A stretch of DNA of 33,491 nucleotides from Oscillospiraceae bacterium (GTDB taxonomy: Bacteria > Bacillota > Clostridia > Oscillospirales > JAKOTC01): assembly GCA_035353335.1 (NCBI GenBank), contig DAOPZJ010000003.1, forward strand, positions 69,754 to 103,244, read 5' to 3'. Under the pieces are notes generated by a model. The model was not told where the DNA came from, did not search any database, and saw only the letters and a program-made list of their open reading frames with translations. The position numbers and the translations under genes are program-made. Each line of letters begins with the position of its first letter. The first letter of the stretch is position 1. Positions 23,055-31,211 of the stretch are shown in pieces.

Positions 23055-24334
23055 ACCGAAGCCCCCTGATCCGAAACCGTTCTCGCGCCGACGGTGATGA
23101 TCTTGCAGCCCTTGAGCTTATCCGGAGAAATCACGATCCGCTCCATCTCACCGGGAGCCATCCGATCTCGTTTAAAAGTCATCATCTCGTTGTTTTCGTC
23201 AGTAACAAAGATTTCACTTTTTTTATAGACCCGGTTCACCCGGAAAAACACCGTAACGGGCTTTTTGCAGTCTTTTGAGATCCGCTGCGGCACGGTATAT
23301 CCGACTCCGGAGCCGTTTTTAACTAAAATAAATCCGCCCTTTTCGCACACTCCGTTTTTCAAGTACTCCGCCGCCGCTTTTCCGGCTTTTTCGCCCTCGG
23401 CGCTCACAAAATCCACGAGATCATGCACATGCAGCACATTCCCGCAGGCAAAAATCCCCTCGGTTTCGGTCTGCATATTCTCGTCCGCCACTGCGCCGTT
23501 AGTACGCGGGTCAAGCGCCACCCCGGCGGTCTTGCTGAGCTCGTTTTCGGGGATCAACCCGACCGATAACAGCAAGGTATCGCAGTCGATATTAAATTCG
23601 GTTCCGGTCATCGGCGTCCGGTGTTCGTCGACCTTGGCAACCGTCACCCCCGAGACCCGCGCGTTTCCGTGCACTTTCGTGACCGTGTGCGACAGATACA
23701 GCGGGATGTTGTAGTCCTCCAGACACTGCACCACGTTTCGGGTCAGCCCGTTTGAATAAGGCATCAATTCGACAACTGCCTCGACCTTTGCTCCTTCCAG
23801 CGTCATACGCCGCGCCATAATCAGCCCGATGTCGCCCGACCCGAGAATGACGGCCTTTTTGCCGACCATATACCCCTCGATGTTGATATAGCGCTGCGCG
23901 GTCCCGGCGGAAAAAATCCCGCTCGGCCGGCTGCCCGCCAGCGAAATCGCGCCTGCGGTGCGCTCCCGGCAGCCCATCGCCAAAATAATCGCATCCGCCG
24001 TGAACGACTGGTATCCGGACTCTTTTCCGACCGCGTCAATGTGTCTTTCCGGCGAAATCGACAGCACCATCGTGTCGCATAAAATTTCAACGCCGGTTTG
24101 TTTTAACAGTTCAAGGTCCCGCTGCGCATATTCCGGCCCGGTCAGTTCTTCACGAAAACGGTGCAGTCCGAAGCCGTTGTGGATGCACTGCGGCAGAATC
24201 CCGCCGGGCACGCTCCCGCGTTCCAAAATCACGATATCACGGATTCCGTTTTCCCAGGCAGCTTTGGCCGCGGCCATACCCGCCGGGCCCGCACCGATCA
24301 CGGCAAGCTGAACCTTTTTTAAATTCATTCTCAT
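23051..24334 (-). CDS. FAD/NAD(P)-dependent oxidoreductase of the glp-like operon
   Basis: The 427-residue flavoprotein has FAD-binding GAGPAG (14-19), a second Rossmann motif GSGDIG (165-170) for NAD(P)H, and the third conserved block EGIFACGNVLHVHDLVDFV near residue 300 that binds the flavin. It lacks a CxxC redox disulphide. In clostridia this protein always travels with the GlpA-like protein and DUF1667, probably passing electrons between NAD(H) and the dehydrogenase. It overlaps both neighbours by 4 bp, so all three are made as one unit. A second in-frame ATG lies two codons downstream of the start at 24334. Confidence 0.9.
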   Translation of the reverse strand: MRMNLKKVQLAVIGAGPAGMAAAKAAWENGIRDIVILERGSVPGGILPQCIHNGFGLHRFREELTGPEYAQRDLELLKQTGVEILCDTMVLSISPERHIDAVGKESGYQSFTADAIILAMGCRERTAGAISLAGSRPSGIFSAGTAQRYINIEGYMVGKKAVILGSGDIGLIMARRMTLEGAKVEAVVELMPYSNGLTRNVVQCLEDYNIPLYLSHTVTKVHGNARVSGVTVAKVDEHRTPMTGTEFNIDCDTLLLSVGLIPENELSKTAGVALDPRTNGAVADENMQTETEGIFACGNVLHVHDLVDFVSAEGEKAGKAAAEYLKNGVCEKGGFILVKNGSGVGYTVPQRISKDCKKPVTVFFRVNRVYKKSEIFVTDENNEMMTFKRDRMAPGEMERIVISPDKLKGCKIITVGARTVSDQGASV

Positions 24335-25776
24335 TTTCCGGTCTCTTTGGTCGGCCCGGTCACGATATAAGAGCCCGCCTTTTCCTTTTCGACTTTTTCA
24401 TAGGGGATGCCCAGTTCGCGCGAGATCAATTCATGCACGAGCGGCGAACAGAATCCGCCCTGACAGCGCCCCATACCTGTCCCGCAGCGACGTTTCACAC
24501 CGTCAAGCGTCTTCGGCGGAATCGGAGAATGCAGGGCATCCAACACTTCGCCCTCGGTGATCGTGTTGCAGCGGCAGACAATCCGCCCGTAAGAGGGATT
24601 CTTTGCGATCAATGACTTTCGCTCCGTTTCATTCGCCGAGGCAAACCGCACCTTTTTCCGGGTTGTAACAACCTCATTTTTCGGCTTCATTTCCAGCCCG
24701 AATCCGCGGATCATACCGGGCAGATCGAGCGCGATTGCCGCTGCCGAGGTCAGCCCCGGCGATTTCATACCCGCGATGTTGATGAAGTTTTCGGATTTGT
24801 TATCCGGCCCGATGATGAAGTCGCCCCGGTCGCTGTAAGCCCGCAGCCCCGCAAAATTACGGATATTTTCACGGTAGTTGACCGCGTCGGTGTCGACATC
24901 GGCGCGTTCTTTGACATAAGAAAGCGCGTTTTTGTCGGTGCCGAAGTCGATGCGCGACAACTGCGCCGCCGCATCGGGCCCGACCAGCAGGTTTCCGGTG
25001 ACCGTCGGCGAGATCAAAACGCCTTTCCCGGCCGCCGACGGGCATTGAAACATCACATGCGAAAAAACATTGCCCTGTGAGCGGTCGAGCAGATAATACT
25101 GACCCTTGACCGGTTTGATCTCAAATTTTTCCGCGCCCGCCATTTCGGCGATCTTATCGGAAAACAGTCCCGCGGCATTGATTACGCAGCGCGCCGCAAT
25201 CGTTTTTTCTTCGATTGTAATTTTCCAAACCCCGTTCTCCCGCTTCATCCCGGTCACAGGGCTGTCTAATCTCAGTTCGCAGCCGTTTTTTACGGCGGTC
25301 TCGGCGAACGCGAGACACAGATCCCACGGTGAGACAATCCCGGCCTCAGGCGCCCAAAGCGCTTCAACTGCGCTGTCCGACAGATTCGGCTCCATCCCGT
25401 GCAGCCGCTCTTTTCCGATCAGTTCGACATTTACCCCGTTTTGTATTCCGCGCCGATAAAGTTCCCCCAGCGTCTTTTGGTCCGCATCGTCAAACGCGAC
25501 GACCAGAGAACCGATCTGTTCATATTCGACCGAAAGCTCTTTTGCGAGTTTTGGCATCATTGCCGCGCCTTTGACGTTATATTTCGCCATCAAGGTGCCC
25601 GGTTCGGCGTCGAATCCCGCATGGATAATCCCGCTGTTTGCCTTGGTCGTGCCCATAGAGACGTCGGGTTCGCGCTCGATCAAAACTGACGAAACATCAT
25701 ATTTCGACAATTCAAAGGCAGCCGCACATCCGCAGACACCTGCGCCGATGATCGCGATGTCGTAAGATTTGCTCAT
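24331..25776 (-). CDS. glpA: GlpA-like FAD-dependent glycerol-3-phosphate dehydrogenase
   Basis: The 481-residue protein opens MSKSYDIAIIGAGVCGC with the FAD-binding GxGxxG motif at 11-16 and has a DAO-fold body (SGIIHAGFD, INAAGLFSDKIAEMAG, GVLISPTVTGNLLVGPDA). The C-terminus carries a BFD-like [2Fe-2S] domain (IVCRCNTITEGEVLDAL, then CGTGMGRCQGGFC). This is GlpA architecture, oxidising glycerol-3-phosphate to dihydroxyacetone phosphate; related 2-hydroxyglutarate or other hydroxy-acid oxidases look similar, so the substrate is likely but unproven. ATG 25776 follows GGAGG; longer frames upstream lack support. It is first in the operon and divergent from spoVAD. No glpK or glpF is nearby. Confidence 0.88.
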   Translation of the reverse strand: MSKSYDIAIIGAGVCGCAAAFELSKYDVSSVLIEREPDVSMGTTKANSGIIHAGFDAEPGTLMAKYNVKGAAMMPKLAKELSVEYEQIGSLVVAFDDADQKTLGELYRRGIQNGVNVELIGKERLHGMEPNLSDSAVEALWAPEAGIVSPWDLCLAFAETAVKNGCELRLDSPVTGMKRENGVWKITIEEKTIAARCVINAAGLFSDKIAEMAGAEKFEIKPVKGQYYLLDRSQGNVFSHVMFQCPSAAGKGVLISPTVTGNLLVGPDAAAQLSRIDFGTDKNALSYVKERADVDTDAVNYRENIRNFAGLRAYSDRGDFIIGPDNKSENFINIAGMKSPGLTSAAAIALDLPGMIRGFGLEMKPKNEVVTTRKKVRFASANETERKSLIAKNPSYGRIVCRCNTITEGEVLDALHSPIPPKTLDGVKRRCGTGMGRCQGGFCSPLVHELISRELGIPYEKVEKEKAGSYIVTGPTKETGK

Positions 25777-25888
25777 AAACGCCTCCGAAACTATCATTGC
25801 TGATTAAATATTATACAATATTTTGGCGCATTATGTAAATACTATCTGATGAAATTATGCCGACTTTTCGGTTGAATGAGGTGTTTTT

Positions 25889-26695
25889 TTGCGCAGAACC
25901 GGCAAATTTTCGTTGATTTTTGACCATACTCCCCGTGTCGAATCCACCGGCACGATTGTGGGCAAAAAAGAGGCCGACGGGCCGCTCGGGCGGTGGTTCG
26001 ATATTAAAAGCGACGATTCTTATTTCACCCAGAAAACCTGGGAGCAGGCCGAGGCGATTATGCAGCAGACGGCGCTGCTCAAAGCCCTTGAAAAAACCGG
26101 GCTTGATGCCTCGTCGCTCGATATGGTCTTCAGCGGCGACCTCGAAAACCAGTGCATCGCCTCGAGTTTCGGGGTAAAAGCCCTCTCGGTCCCGTTTGTG
26201 GGCCTTTACGGAGCCTGCTCAACGATGGCGCTGTCGCTTGCGCTGGCGGGGTTATTTATCGAAAGCGGCGCGGCGGGCAGGACGGCCGCGGTGACATCCT
26301 CCCATTTTTGCACCGCCGAAAGGCAATATCGTTACCCGCTCGAATACGGAGGGCAACGGCCTCCGACCGCGCAATGGACCGTCACCGGAGCAGGCGCGGC
26401 AATCATCGCCTCGGATGAATCCTGTCAAAACCGGGGCGCTCCGGTTTTAAAAGCGGCAAGATTCGGCGTCATCACCGAACTCGGCATCAAAGATATCGGC
26501 AATATGGGCGCAGCGATGGCTCCCGCCGCCGCCGAAGCAATCTCGGGCTTTTTGTCGGATACCAACCAGACACCGGATGATTTTGATTTGATTTTGACCG
26601 GCGATCTCGGTGAACTCGGTTTGGCTATGACCCGCCGGATCTTAAAAGATGATGTCTCGATACCGTTGAGAAGATTAAGGACTGTGGCTGCATGA
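25889..26695 (+). CDS. spoVAD: Stage V sporulation protein AD, N-terminal four-fifths (frameshifted gene)
   Basis: These 268 residues match SpoVAD, a thiolase-fold protein that binds dipicolinic acid during uptake into the forespore. GLYGACSTMALSLALA (with the active-site-like Cys), TSSHFCTAERQYRYPLEYGGQRPPTAQWTVTGAGAA and NMGAAMAPAAAEAI are signatures. Normal SpoVAD is about 338 residues. Here the frame ends in LRRLRTVAA at 26695, while the overlapping frame from about 26653 reads DTVEKIKDCGCMIYD, the proper continuation. A single indel between about 26650 and 26670 explains this. The start is TTG 25889, with GAGGTG about five bases upstream. spoVAC, usually just before, is absent. Confidence 0.88.
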   Translation: MRRTGKFSLIFDHTPRVESTGTIVGKKEADGPLGRWFDIKSDDSYFTQKTWEQAEAIMQQTALLKALEKTGLDASSLDMVFSGDLENQCIASSFGVKALSVPFVGLYGACSTMALSLALAGLFIESGAAGRTAAVTSSHFCTAERQYRYPLEYGGQRPPTAQWTVTGAGAAIIASDESCQNRGAPVLKAARFGVITELGIKDIGNMGAAMAPAAAEAISGFLSDTNQTPDDFDLILTGDLGELGLAMTRRILKDDVSIPLRRLRTVAA

Positions 26696-26913
26696 TCTAT
26701 GACAATTCCGAAAAAAAATTCGGATGCGGCGGTTCGGGCTGCGGCTGTTCGGCTTCCGTGCTCAATTCGATGATCTATGCAAAACTCTGCGAACGAGAAC
26801 TGAAAAGCGTATTATTCGTCGGCACCGGCGCTCTGATGAGTCCTGTCAGCGTCTTTCAGGGCGAGGTTATTCCGGCGGTCGCTCATACCGTCCAGTTTGC
26901 CTCAAAATCGTAA
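26692..26913 (+). CDS. spoVAD: SpoVAD C-terminal part (frameshifted gene)
   Basis: These 73 residues, MIYDNSEKKFGCGGSGCGCSA, then LKSVLFVGTGALMSPVSVFQGEVIPAVAHTV, are exactly the end of SpoVAD (GGSGCGCSA, VVATGALLSP, IPCIAHAV in relatives). The ATG at 26692 overlaps the previous stop by 4 bp, so the part could be made separately by coupling, but it is more simply the rest of the broken gene. The homology continues upstream of this ATG in the same frame, which supports a frameshift rather than a natural split. Confidence 0.85.
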   Translation: MIYDNSEKKFGCGGSGCGCSASVLNSMIYAKLCERELKSVLFVGTGALMSPVSVFQGEVIPAVAHTVQFASKS

Positions 26914-26934
26914 AATACGGAAAGGGACAACCCT

Positions 26935-27294
26935 ATGTTTTTAAAATATCTGACGGTCTACGCGGTGGGCGGAATGATCTGCCTGATCTGCCAGATTCTG
27001 ATTGACAAGACCAAGATTACGCCCGCCCGGATATTGGTTACCCTCATCGGCCTCGGCGTGTTGCTCGCGGCCTTCGGGTTTTCCGACGCGGCGGTCGACG
27101 CGGTGGGTGCGGGCATCACCGCGCCGATCATCGGGTTCGGCATCACACTTGCGAACGGCGTCAAACAGGCGGTTTCGGAAAAGGGCGCATTGGGCGTTTT
27201 GACAGGAGGGCTGACAGCGACATCGGCGGGAATCGCGGCAGTCATCGTTTTCGCCTTTTTGGCGGCGGTTCTTTCCAAACCGCGTGAAAAATAA
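26935..27294 (+). CDS. spoVAE: Stage V sporulation protein AE (SpoVAEb type)
   Basis: The 119-residue protein has three to four membrane helices (YLTVYAVGGMICLICQILID, then ARILVTLIGLGVLLAAFG, then GALGVLTGGLTATSAGIAAVIVFAFLAAVL). It is part of the SpoVA channel that moves dipicolinic acid across the spore inner membrane. It follows spoVAD by 21 bp with AAAGGGA as ribosome site. Length and motif GVLTGGLTATSAGI fit the SpoVAEb subgroup. It is the downstream partner expected for spoVAD. Confidence 0.93.
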   Translation: MFLKYLTVYAVGGMICLICQILIDKTKITPARILVTLIGLGVLLAAFGFSDAAVDAVGAGITAPIIGFGITLANGVKQAVSEKGALGVLTGGLTATSAGIAAVIVFAFLAAVLSKPREK

Positions 27295-27407
27295 ATCGAA
27301 AGCCCGTTTATAAATAAAACTTTTCATCGTATCGAATATCCCGTCGTTATCCGGAAAAAATAGGTACGAAAATCGGTTATTTCGTCCGCAGACGGGAGAA
27401 TATGGAT

Positions 27408-27662
27408 ATGGTAAAGGGAGTCAATAAGCAGGTCATCGAAGTAGTGGATACCGGCAGCCGCTATTTTGAGCGGGCGATTTTAATCGTCAATCCGAAAAAT
27501 ATTGCCGACCAGACCCGCATCTACGACGAGGCGGCGCGCATTTTTTCCAAAAAAGAAGAGTTACCGCCGCCGAGAAAACTCGTTTTCCCCGCGATTTGCA
27601 AAATGGCGGGTTTCACGGCACTCGGTGCCGCTATTGCAGGCATCCTGATCAAAGTGCTCTGA
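27408..27662 (+). CDS. Small tail-anchored protein of clostridial spore formers (unknown function)
   Basis: The 84-residue protein has an N-terminal soluble part (VKGVNKQVIEVVDTGSRYFERAILIVNP), which I recognise as a conserved opening of small unnamed clostridial proteins. A polar middle and a C-terminal membrane helix (KMAGFTALGAAIAGILIKVL, about 65-84) follow. ATG 27408 has GGGAG nine bases upstream; ATG 27402 is two codons earlier with poor spacing. The position after spoVAE is suggestive of sporulation but not proof. A strong terminator follows. Confidence 0.75.
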   Translation: MVKGVNKQVIEVVDTGSRYFERAILIVNPKNIADQTRIYDEAARIFSKKEELPPPRKLVFPAICKMAGFTALGAAIAGILIKVL

Positions 27663-27675
27663 TAAAGCCAAAAAC

Positions 27676-27717
27676 GCCTCCCGTTCGCAGTTTCTCATGC
27701 GGAACGGGGGGCTTTTT
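27676..27717 (+). terminator. Terminator after the spoVA-region gene
   Basis: GCCTCCCGTTC-GCA pairs with TGCGGAACGGGGGGC across GTTTCTCA with one bulge and ends CTTTTT. It lies between convergent genes. Confidence 0.8.
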
Positions 27718-27743
27718 CGGTTTTATCGAATGCCCGATGAGCC

Positions 27744-28004
27744 TTATTTCGAGGATGCCGAACTTGACATTGAACTGACCGGGCTTACCGAAGAACTGGT
27801 CAGCGGGCTGGTCATCGGACTGGTCAGAGGGCTCGTCATGGAACTTGTCAGCGGGCTGGTGACCATACTCGGAACGCTGCTCATCACCGAACTTGGGCGG
27901 TAAGAGGATACCCGGCTCGAAGCCGAACTTGTATTGCCCTTTGCGCAAGCCGTAACGGCCGCACATATCGCCGCGACAACCGCGATATACAAAAGTTTTT
28001 TCAT
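27744..28004 (-). CDS. Small lipoprotein with MTSPLTS octapeptide repeats
   Basis: The 86-residue protein starts at ATG 28004 behind AGGGAAAA. Residues 1-20 form a lipoprotein signal peptide (KKLLYIAVVAAICAAVTAC, with Cys20 as the lipid-modified residue). The mature part is almost all Ser, Thr, Pro, Met and Val, and includes three near-perfect octapeptides (V/M)TSPLTS(S/P) in tandem, then a Ser-rich tail. It is probably an extended surface spacer. I do not recognise a family. Lgt, which would lipidate it, is encoded nearby. An upstream extension of the frame to 28148 lacks support. Confidence 0.7.
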   Translation of the reverse strand: MKKLLYIAVVAAICAAVTACAKGNTSSASSRVSSYRPSSVMSSVPSMVTSPLTSSMTSPLTSPMTSPLTSSSVSPVSSMSSSASSK

Positions 28005-28097
28005 TTTTCCCTGTTCCTTTTCTTTTCGATCGATTGACGCGAGGGTTCGCGTCCCGAATATTTTCTGCTGTAAACCGCGAAATATTTGTGTTAAAAC

Positions 28098-28126
28098 TTT
28101 ACATGAACCGCTTGAATTGTTATAAT
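28098..28126 (+). promoter_or_regulatory. Promoter of the sialidase-like gene
   Basis: TTTACA (28098-28103), a 17-bp spacer and TATAAT (28121-28126), about 115 bp upstream of the start codon. Confidence 0.7.
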
Positions 28127-28241
28127 AAAAACTGCAAACGCCTAACAAATTTTCGGTCGGTTTTTCGTTTCAAAAAAATTCCCCGGATCTAAAAATATTA
28201 CCAGAGAAAATTACAAATAAAAACCGAAAGGATTTGATTTT

Positions 28242-29345
28242 TTGAAAATTAAAACCGAAAACGGCTATGTGATTCCTTCACGCGATACGGTGTTTTCCTA
28301 TAACGGCTGGCCGAGTGTCTGCCGGGGGCCGAAAGGCGATTTGATTGCGGTCTGTTCGGGCCTTCGGCTCGCGCATGTCTGCCCGTTCGGCAAGGCGATC
28401 TTATGCCGCAGTTTTGATGAGGGAAAGACCTGGACCCGCCCGCAGATCATCATCGATACCCCGCTCGATGACCGCGACGCCGGCGTGACGGTCTTCAACG
28501 GCGACAAAATCATCGTGACCTCTTTTAATCATTATATCCGTATTCAAAAGGATTTTCCGTGCGACAATCAATTTGCCGAGACCATGAAAAACGCTTATTT
28601 TTCCGAAAACCGCATCACCGGTGAGCTTGAAAAAAGATTTTACGGCTCCACTTATGCCGTCAGCGAAGACAACGGAATCACCTGGAGTGAAGTTCGCCAT
28701 GCGCCCGTCACCGCGCCGCACGGTCCCTGCGCGCTCAAAAACGGCGGTCTGCTCTATATGGGCAACCCCAAGGTCTACGAGGAACAAAAACAGCTCACTC
28801 CCGAAAAAAACGTTCTTGAAGTCTGGTTCAGCCCCGACGGCGGGAATTGGGAAAAATATGCCGCGATTGAAAACCCGCGGAAGGGTTTATACTTTTGTGA
28901 AGCGCACATCGCCGAACTGCCCGATCACACGCTGCTTGGCACCATCCGCGTGCAGGGCGAACTGAAAAACGGCAATTACAGCGAACGTGTCTTTTGCGTC
29001 TATCAGACCGAATCCGCCGATGGCGGTAAAACGTGGACAGCGCCGCACAAAACCGTCGAATTCGGTTCGCCTCCGCAGGTGCTTGTGCATTCATCGGGAA
29101 CACTGGTACTGGTCTACGGTTATCGCCGCGAACCCTTCGGCGAGCGCGCGAAGATTTCAAACGACGACGGAAGGACCTGGAGCGAAGAACTCATTCTGCG
29201 CGACGACGCGCCGAATTCCGACCTCGGTTATCCGGCCTCGGTTGAACTGAAAGACGGCCGCATCCTGACGCTTTATTATCAAAAGCACGACATCCAAACC
29301 CCGCCCGAAATCATGTACTCAATCTGGGAAATTCCTGCGATGTAA
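28242..29345 (+). CDS. Sialidase-fold (BNR repeat) protein
   Basis: The 367-residue protein has at least four Asp boxes (SxDxGxTW): SFDEGKTW, SEDNGITW, SADGGKTW and SNDDGRTW. These mark the six-bladed beta-propeller of sialidases (GH33 and relatives). There is no signal peptide, so it is cytoplasmic, unlike secreted sialidases. It could act on an imported sugar or be a non-sialidase propeller hydrolase; the catalytic Arg triad cannot be assigned by eye. The start is TTG 28242 with AAAGGA nine bases upstream. No sialic-acid catabolic or transport genes are near. Confidence 0.78.
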   Translation: MKIKTENGYVIPSRDTVFSYNGWPSVCRGPKGDLIAVCSGLRLAHVCPFGKAILCRSFDEGKTWTRPQIIIDTPLDDRDAGVTVFNGDKIIVTSFNHYIRIQKDFPCDNQFAETMKNAYFSENRITGELEKRFYGSTYAVSEDNGITWSEVRHAPVTAPHGPCALKNGGLLYMGNPKVYEEQKQLTPEKNVLEVWFSPDGGNWEKYAAIENPRKGLYFCEAHIAELPDHTLLGTIRVQGELKNGNYSERVFCVYQTESADGGKTWTAPHKTVEFGSPPQVLVHSSGTLVLVYGYRREPFGERAKISNDDGRTWSEELILRDDAPNSDLGYPASVELKDGRILTLYYQKHDIQTPPEIMYSIWEIPAM

Positions 29346-29409
29346 GGCCGAATCGCCGCGCATTTCTGGGGGGAGGCGTCGCTTTTTTTATCTTTTCGAT
29401 TATAACCAA

Positions 29410-29447
29410 AAACCCCCGCCGCCCGAAACGGGCGGCGGGGGTTTGTT
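29410..29447. terminator. Strong bidirectional terminator between the sialidase-like gene and lgt
   Basis: AAACCCCCGCCGCCCG (29410-29425) pairs perfectly over 16 bp with CGGGCGGCGGGGGTTT (29429-29444) across AAA. A and T flanks on both sides let it serve both convergent genes. Confidence 0.9.
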
Positions 29448-29454
29448 TATTGCG

Positions 29455-30342
29455 CTATCGGTCTTCCTTTTTGTCAGGCTTATCCGAGCCGGCCGTTTCG
29501 CCGGTCTCTGATTCCGCTTTTTCCCCTTTTTCTGATGCATCCGCTGTTTTTGCGGCCGCGGCTTCTTTTTTCATTTTTCGGGTCGGTTTCAATACCAGTT
29601 TGTCGAGGAAATCGTAGAACGGTTTTTCAAAGATCCACAGCAAAATGCCGATTACGAACAAGAAAATGCCGATAAACTGCGAGGTCGATAGCGCTCCGAC
29701 ATTGCCGCGGATCGTATCTTCCCGGAAAAATTCCAGCACGAACCGAACGATTGAATATAAAATAAGATATAACGCAAGCCCGAGCGGCCGTTTTTTGTTT
29801 CTCAGCAAGAGCAGCATAATGCCGAAAATGGCGAAGTTGCAAGCTGCCTCGACCAGCTGCACCGGCAGAATCATATCGGCCGTGATGCAGACGTCGCCGT
29901 AACAGCATCCCGCGAAAAAGCAGCCGATGCGCCCGAACCCCTGCGCAAGCGGAATCGCGGGCATGATGATGTTGACAAAGTCTGAAACTTTCTGCCGTTC
30001 GTCATGCAGATACCAGATGACCGCAATCGCGCCGCCGATCAGACCGCCGTAAAACACAAACCCGGACAGTATGTAGTCCTTGAAAAACTCCCCGAATGTA
30101 ATTGTGCCGCCGATATTTCCGATCGCCGTGATCATCCGTCCCGCAACCGTGATCCAATAGAGCACCTTCGCCAGAATAAATCCGCCGACGAGTGCCCAGA
30201 CCGACAGATAGAAGACGTCGGTCTTGAGCCCGGCGTTTTTAGTCCGTATTTTCACCGTGAAAAGCGCGGCGAAAAATCCGATCAACACCATCACGCCGTA
30301 GGTTTGGATGTGCAGTCCGAGCAAATTGATTTCCGGATACAT
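29455..30342 (-). CDS. lgt: Prolipoprotein diacylglyceryl transferase
   Basis: The 295-residue protein has about seven membrane helices and the Lgt signature around GFGRIGCFFAGCCYG (135-149, Arg138), plus LSGFVFYGGLIGG (92-104) where enterics have HGG; Tyr there is common in clostridial Lgt. It transfers diacylglycerol from phosphatidylglycerol to the lipobox Cys of prolipoproteins. The last 50 residues (KKEAAAAKTADASEKGEKAESETGE and on) are a charged, low-complexity cytoplasmic tail absent from most Lgt. ATG 30342 follows AAAGGAAT. The next gene upstream on this strand is a phosphoesterase. Confidence 0.93.
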   Translation of the reverse strand: MYPEINLLGLHIQTYGVMVLIGFFAALFTVKIRTKNAGLKTDVFYLSVWALVGGFILAKVLYWITVAGRMITAIGNIGGTITFGEFFKDYILSGFVFYGGLIGGAIAVIWYLHDERQKVSDFVNIIMPAIPLAQGFGRIGCFFAGCCYGDVCITADMILPVQLVEAACNFAIFGIMLLLLRNKKRPLGLALYLILYSIVRFVLEFFREDTIRGNVGALSTSQFIGIFLFVIGILLWIFEKPFYDFLDKLVLKPTRKMKKEAAAAKTADASEKGEKAESETGETAGSDKPDKKEDR

Positions 30343-30403
30343 AAAAAGATTCCTTTCAAATCAGATTTGTTTTCATACTTTCTTATTCAACCGGCAGCCT
30401 GCG

Positions 30404-31090
30404 TCATCGCACAAGCTCCGGTACGAACTTCAGATAATCCGCCGAGATCAACCGGAACTCGATGCCTTCATGCGGCCCGGTCATGGCCTTTTTATGGCTC
30501 TGTGCATGCAGATGGCCGTAATAACACCGTTTGATGCCGTTTTCAATCAGCACGTCCATGATCTCATTGCAGCGGTATTCTCCGTAGAGCGGGGGATAGT
30601 GCAAAAAAACCACGGGTTCCAATCCTGTTTTTTTTGCCGCTTCAACCGACATCCGCAGCCGCCCGACCTCGCGGTTTAAAACTTTTTTATCGGCGCTGTC
30701 GGCGAGGTCATAAAACCACCCGCGCGTCCCGCATACGGCGATATTCCCGGCGGCCTCGGCGCTGTTGTGGATGAATTTGATCGTCGAAAACCCATTCAAA
30801 GCCAGAAACTCATTCATCTTTTTGACGGTGTTCCACCAATAATCGTGATTGCCTTTCATGATATACTTTGTTCCGGGCAGCGCGTTGACAAACGCAAAAT
30901 CGGCTTTCGCCCGGGCAAGGTCCATCGCCCAGCTGATGTCGCCCGGGAGCACAACGAAATCACTGTCCCTGATGAGTTTATTCCACGAAGCTTCGAGACG
31001 GCCGGTATAATCGTTCCAGCCGCCGAAGATATTCATCGGTTTATCAACCGAAAACGAAAGATGCAGATCCGCTATCGTAAAAACGCCCAT
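30404..31090 (-). CDS. Calcineurin-like metallophosphoesterase
   Basis: The 228-residue soluble protein has all five metallophosphoesterase motifs: DLH (8-10), GDISW (50-54), GNHDY (80-84), HYPP (His164) and GHLH (192-195). They bind two metal ions. It hydrolyses phosphomono- or diesters; the substrate is unknown. The GDISWAMD and GNHDYWW variants mark a clostridial subgroup I know as YkuE-unlike 'phosphohydrolase'. Start ATG 31090 follows a GGGGG-rich ribosome site. It lies 61 bp upstream of lgt on the same strand, so they may be co-transcribed. Confidence 0.92.
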   Translation of the reverse strand: MGVFTIADLHLSFSVDKPMNIFGGWNDYTGRLEASWNKLIRDSDFVVLPGDISWAMDLARAKADFAFVNALPGTKYIMKGNHDYWWNTVKKMNEFLALNGFSTIKFIHNSAEAAGNIAVCGTRGWFYDLADSADKKVLNREVGRLRMSVEAAKKTGLEPVVFLHYPPLYGEYRCNEIMDVLIENGIKRCYYGHLHAQSHKKAMTGPHEGIEFRLISADYLKFVPELVR

Positions 31091-31211
31091 GTAGCCCCCA
31101 GAAAAATGTCCGTGATGTTATTTTAGCATACATAAATAAGCCCGTCAAATCGCACAATAAAACAGGAGTTCCCCGAAACGGAACAGAAAAACGCGAAAGG
31201 AACAGGCCGAT

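Noticed and set aside
26645..26695. Programmed -1 frameshifting in spoVAD
   Set aside because: No slippery heptamer or downstream stem is visible in the overlap, so a plain indel is the simpler reading.
27697..27903. Plus-strand frame rich in Gly, Leu and Val opposite the small lipoprotein
   Set aside because: It is the complement of the Ser/Thr repeat codons; the minus-strand frame has a signal peptide and ribosome site.
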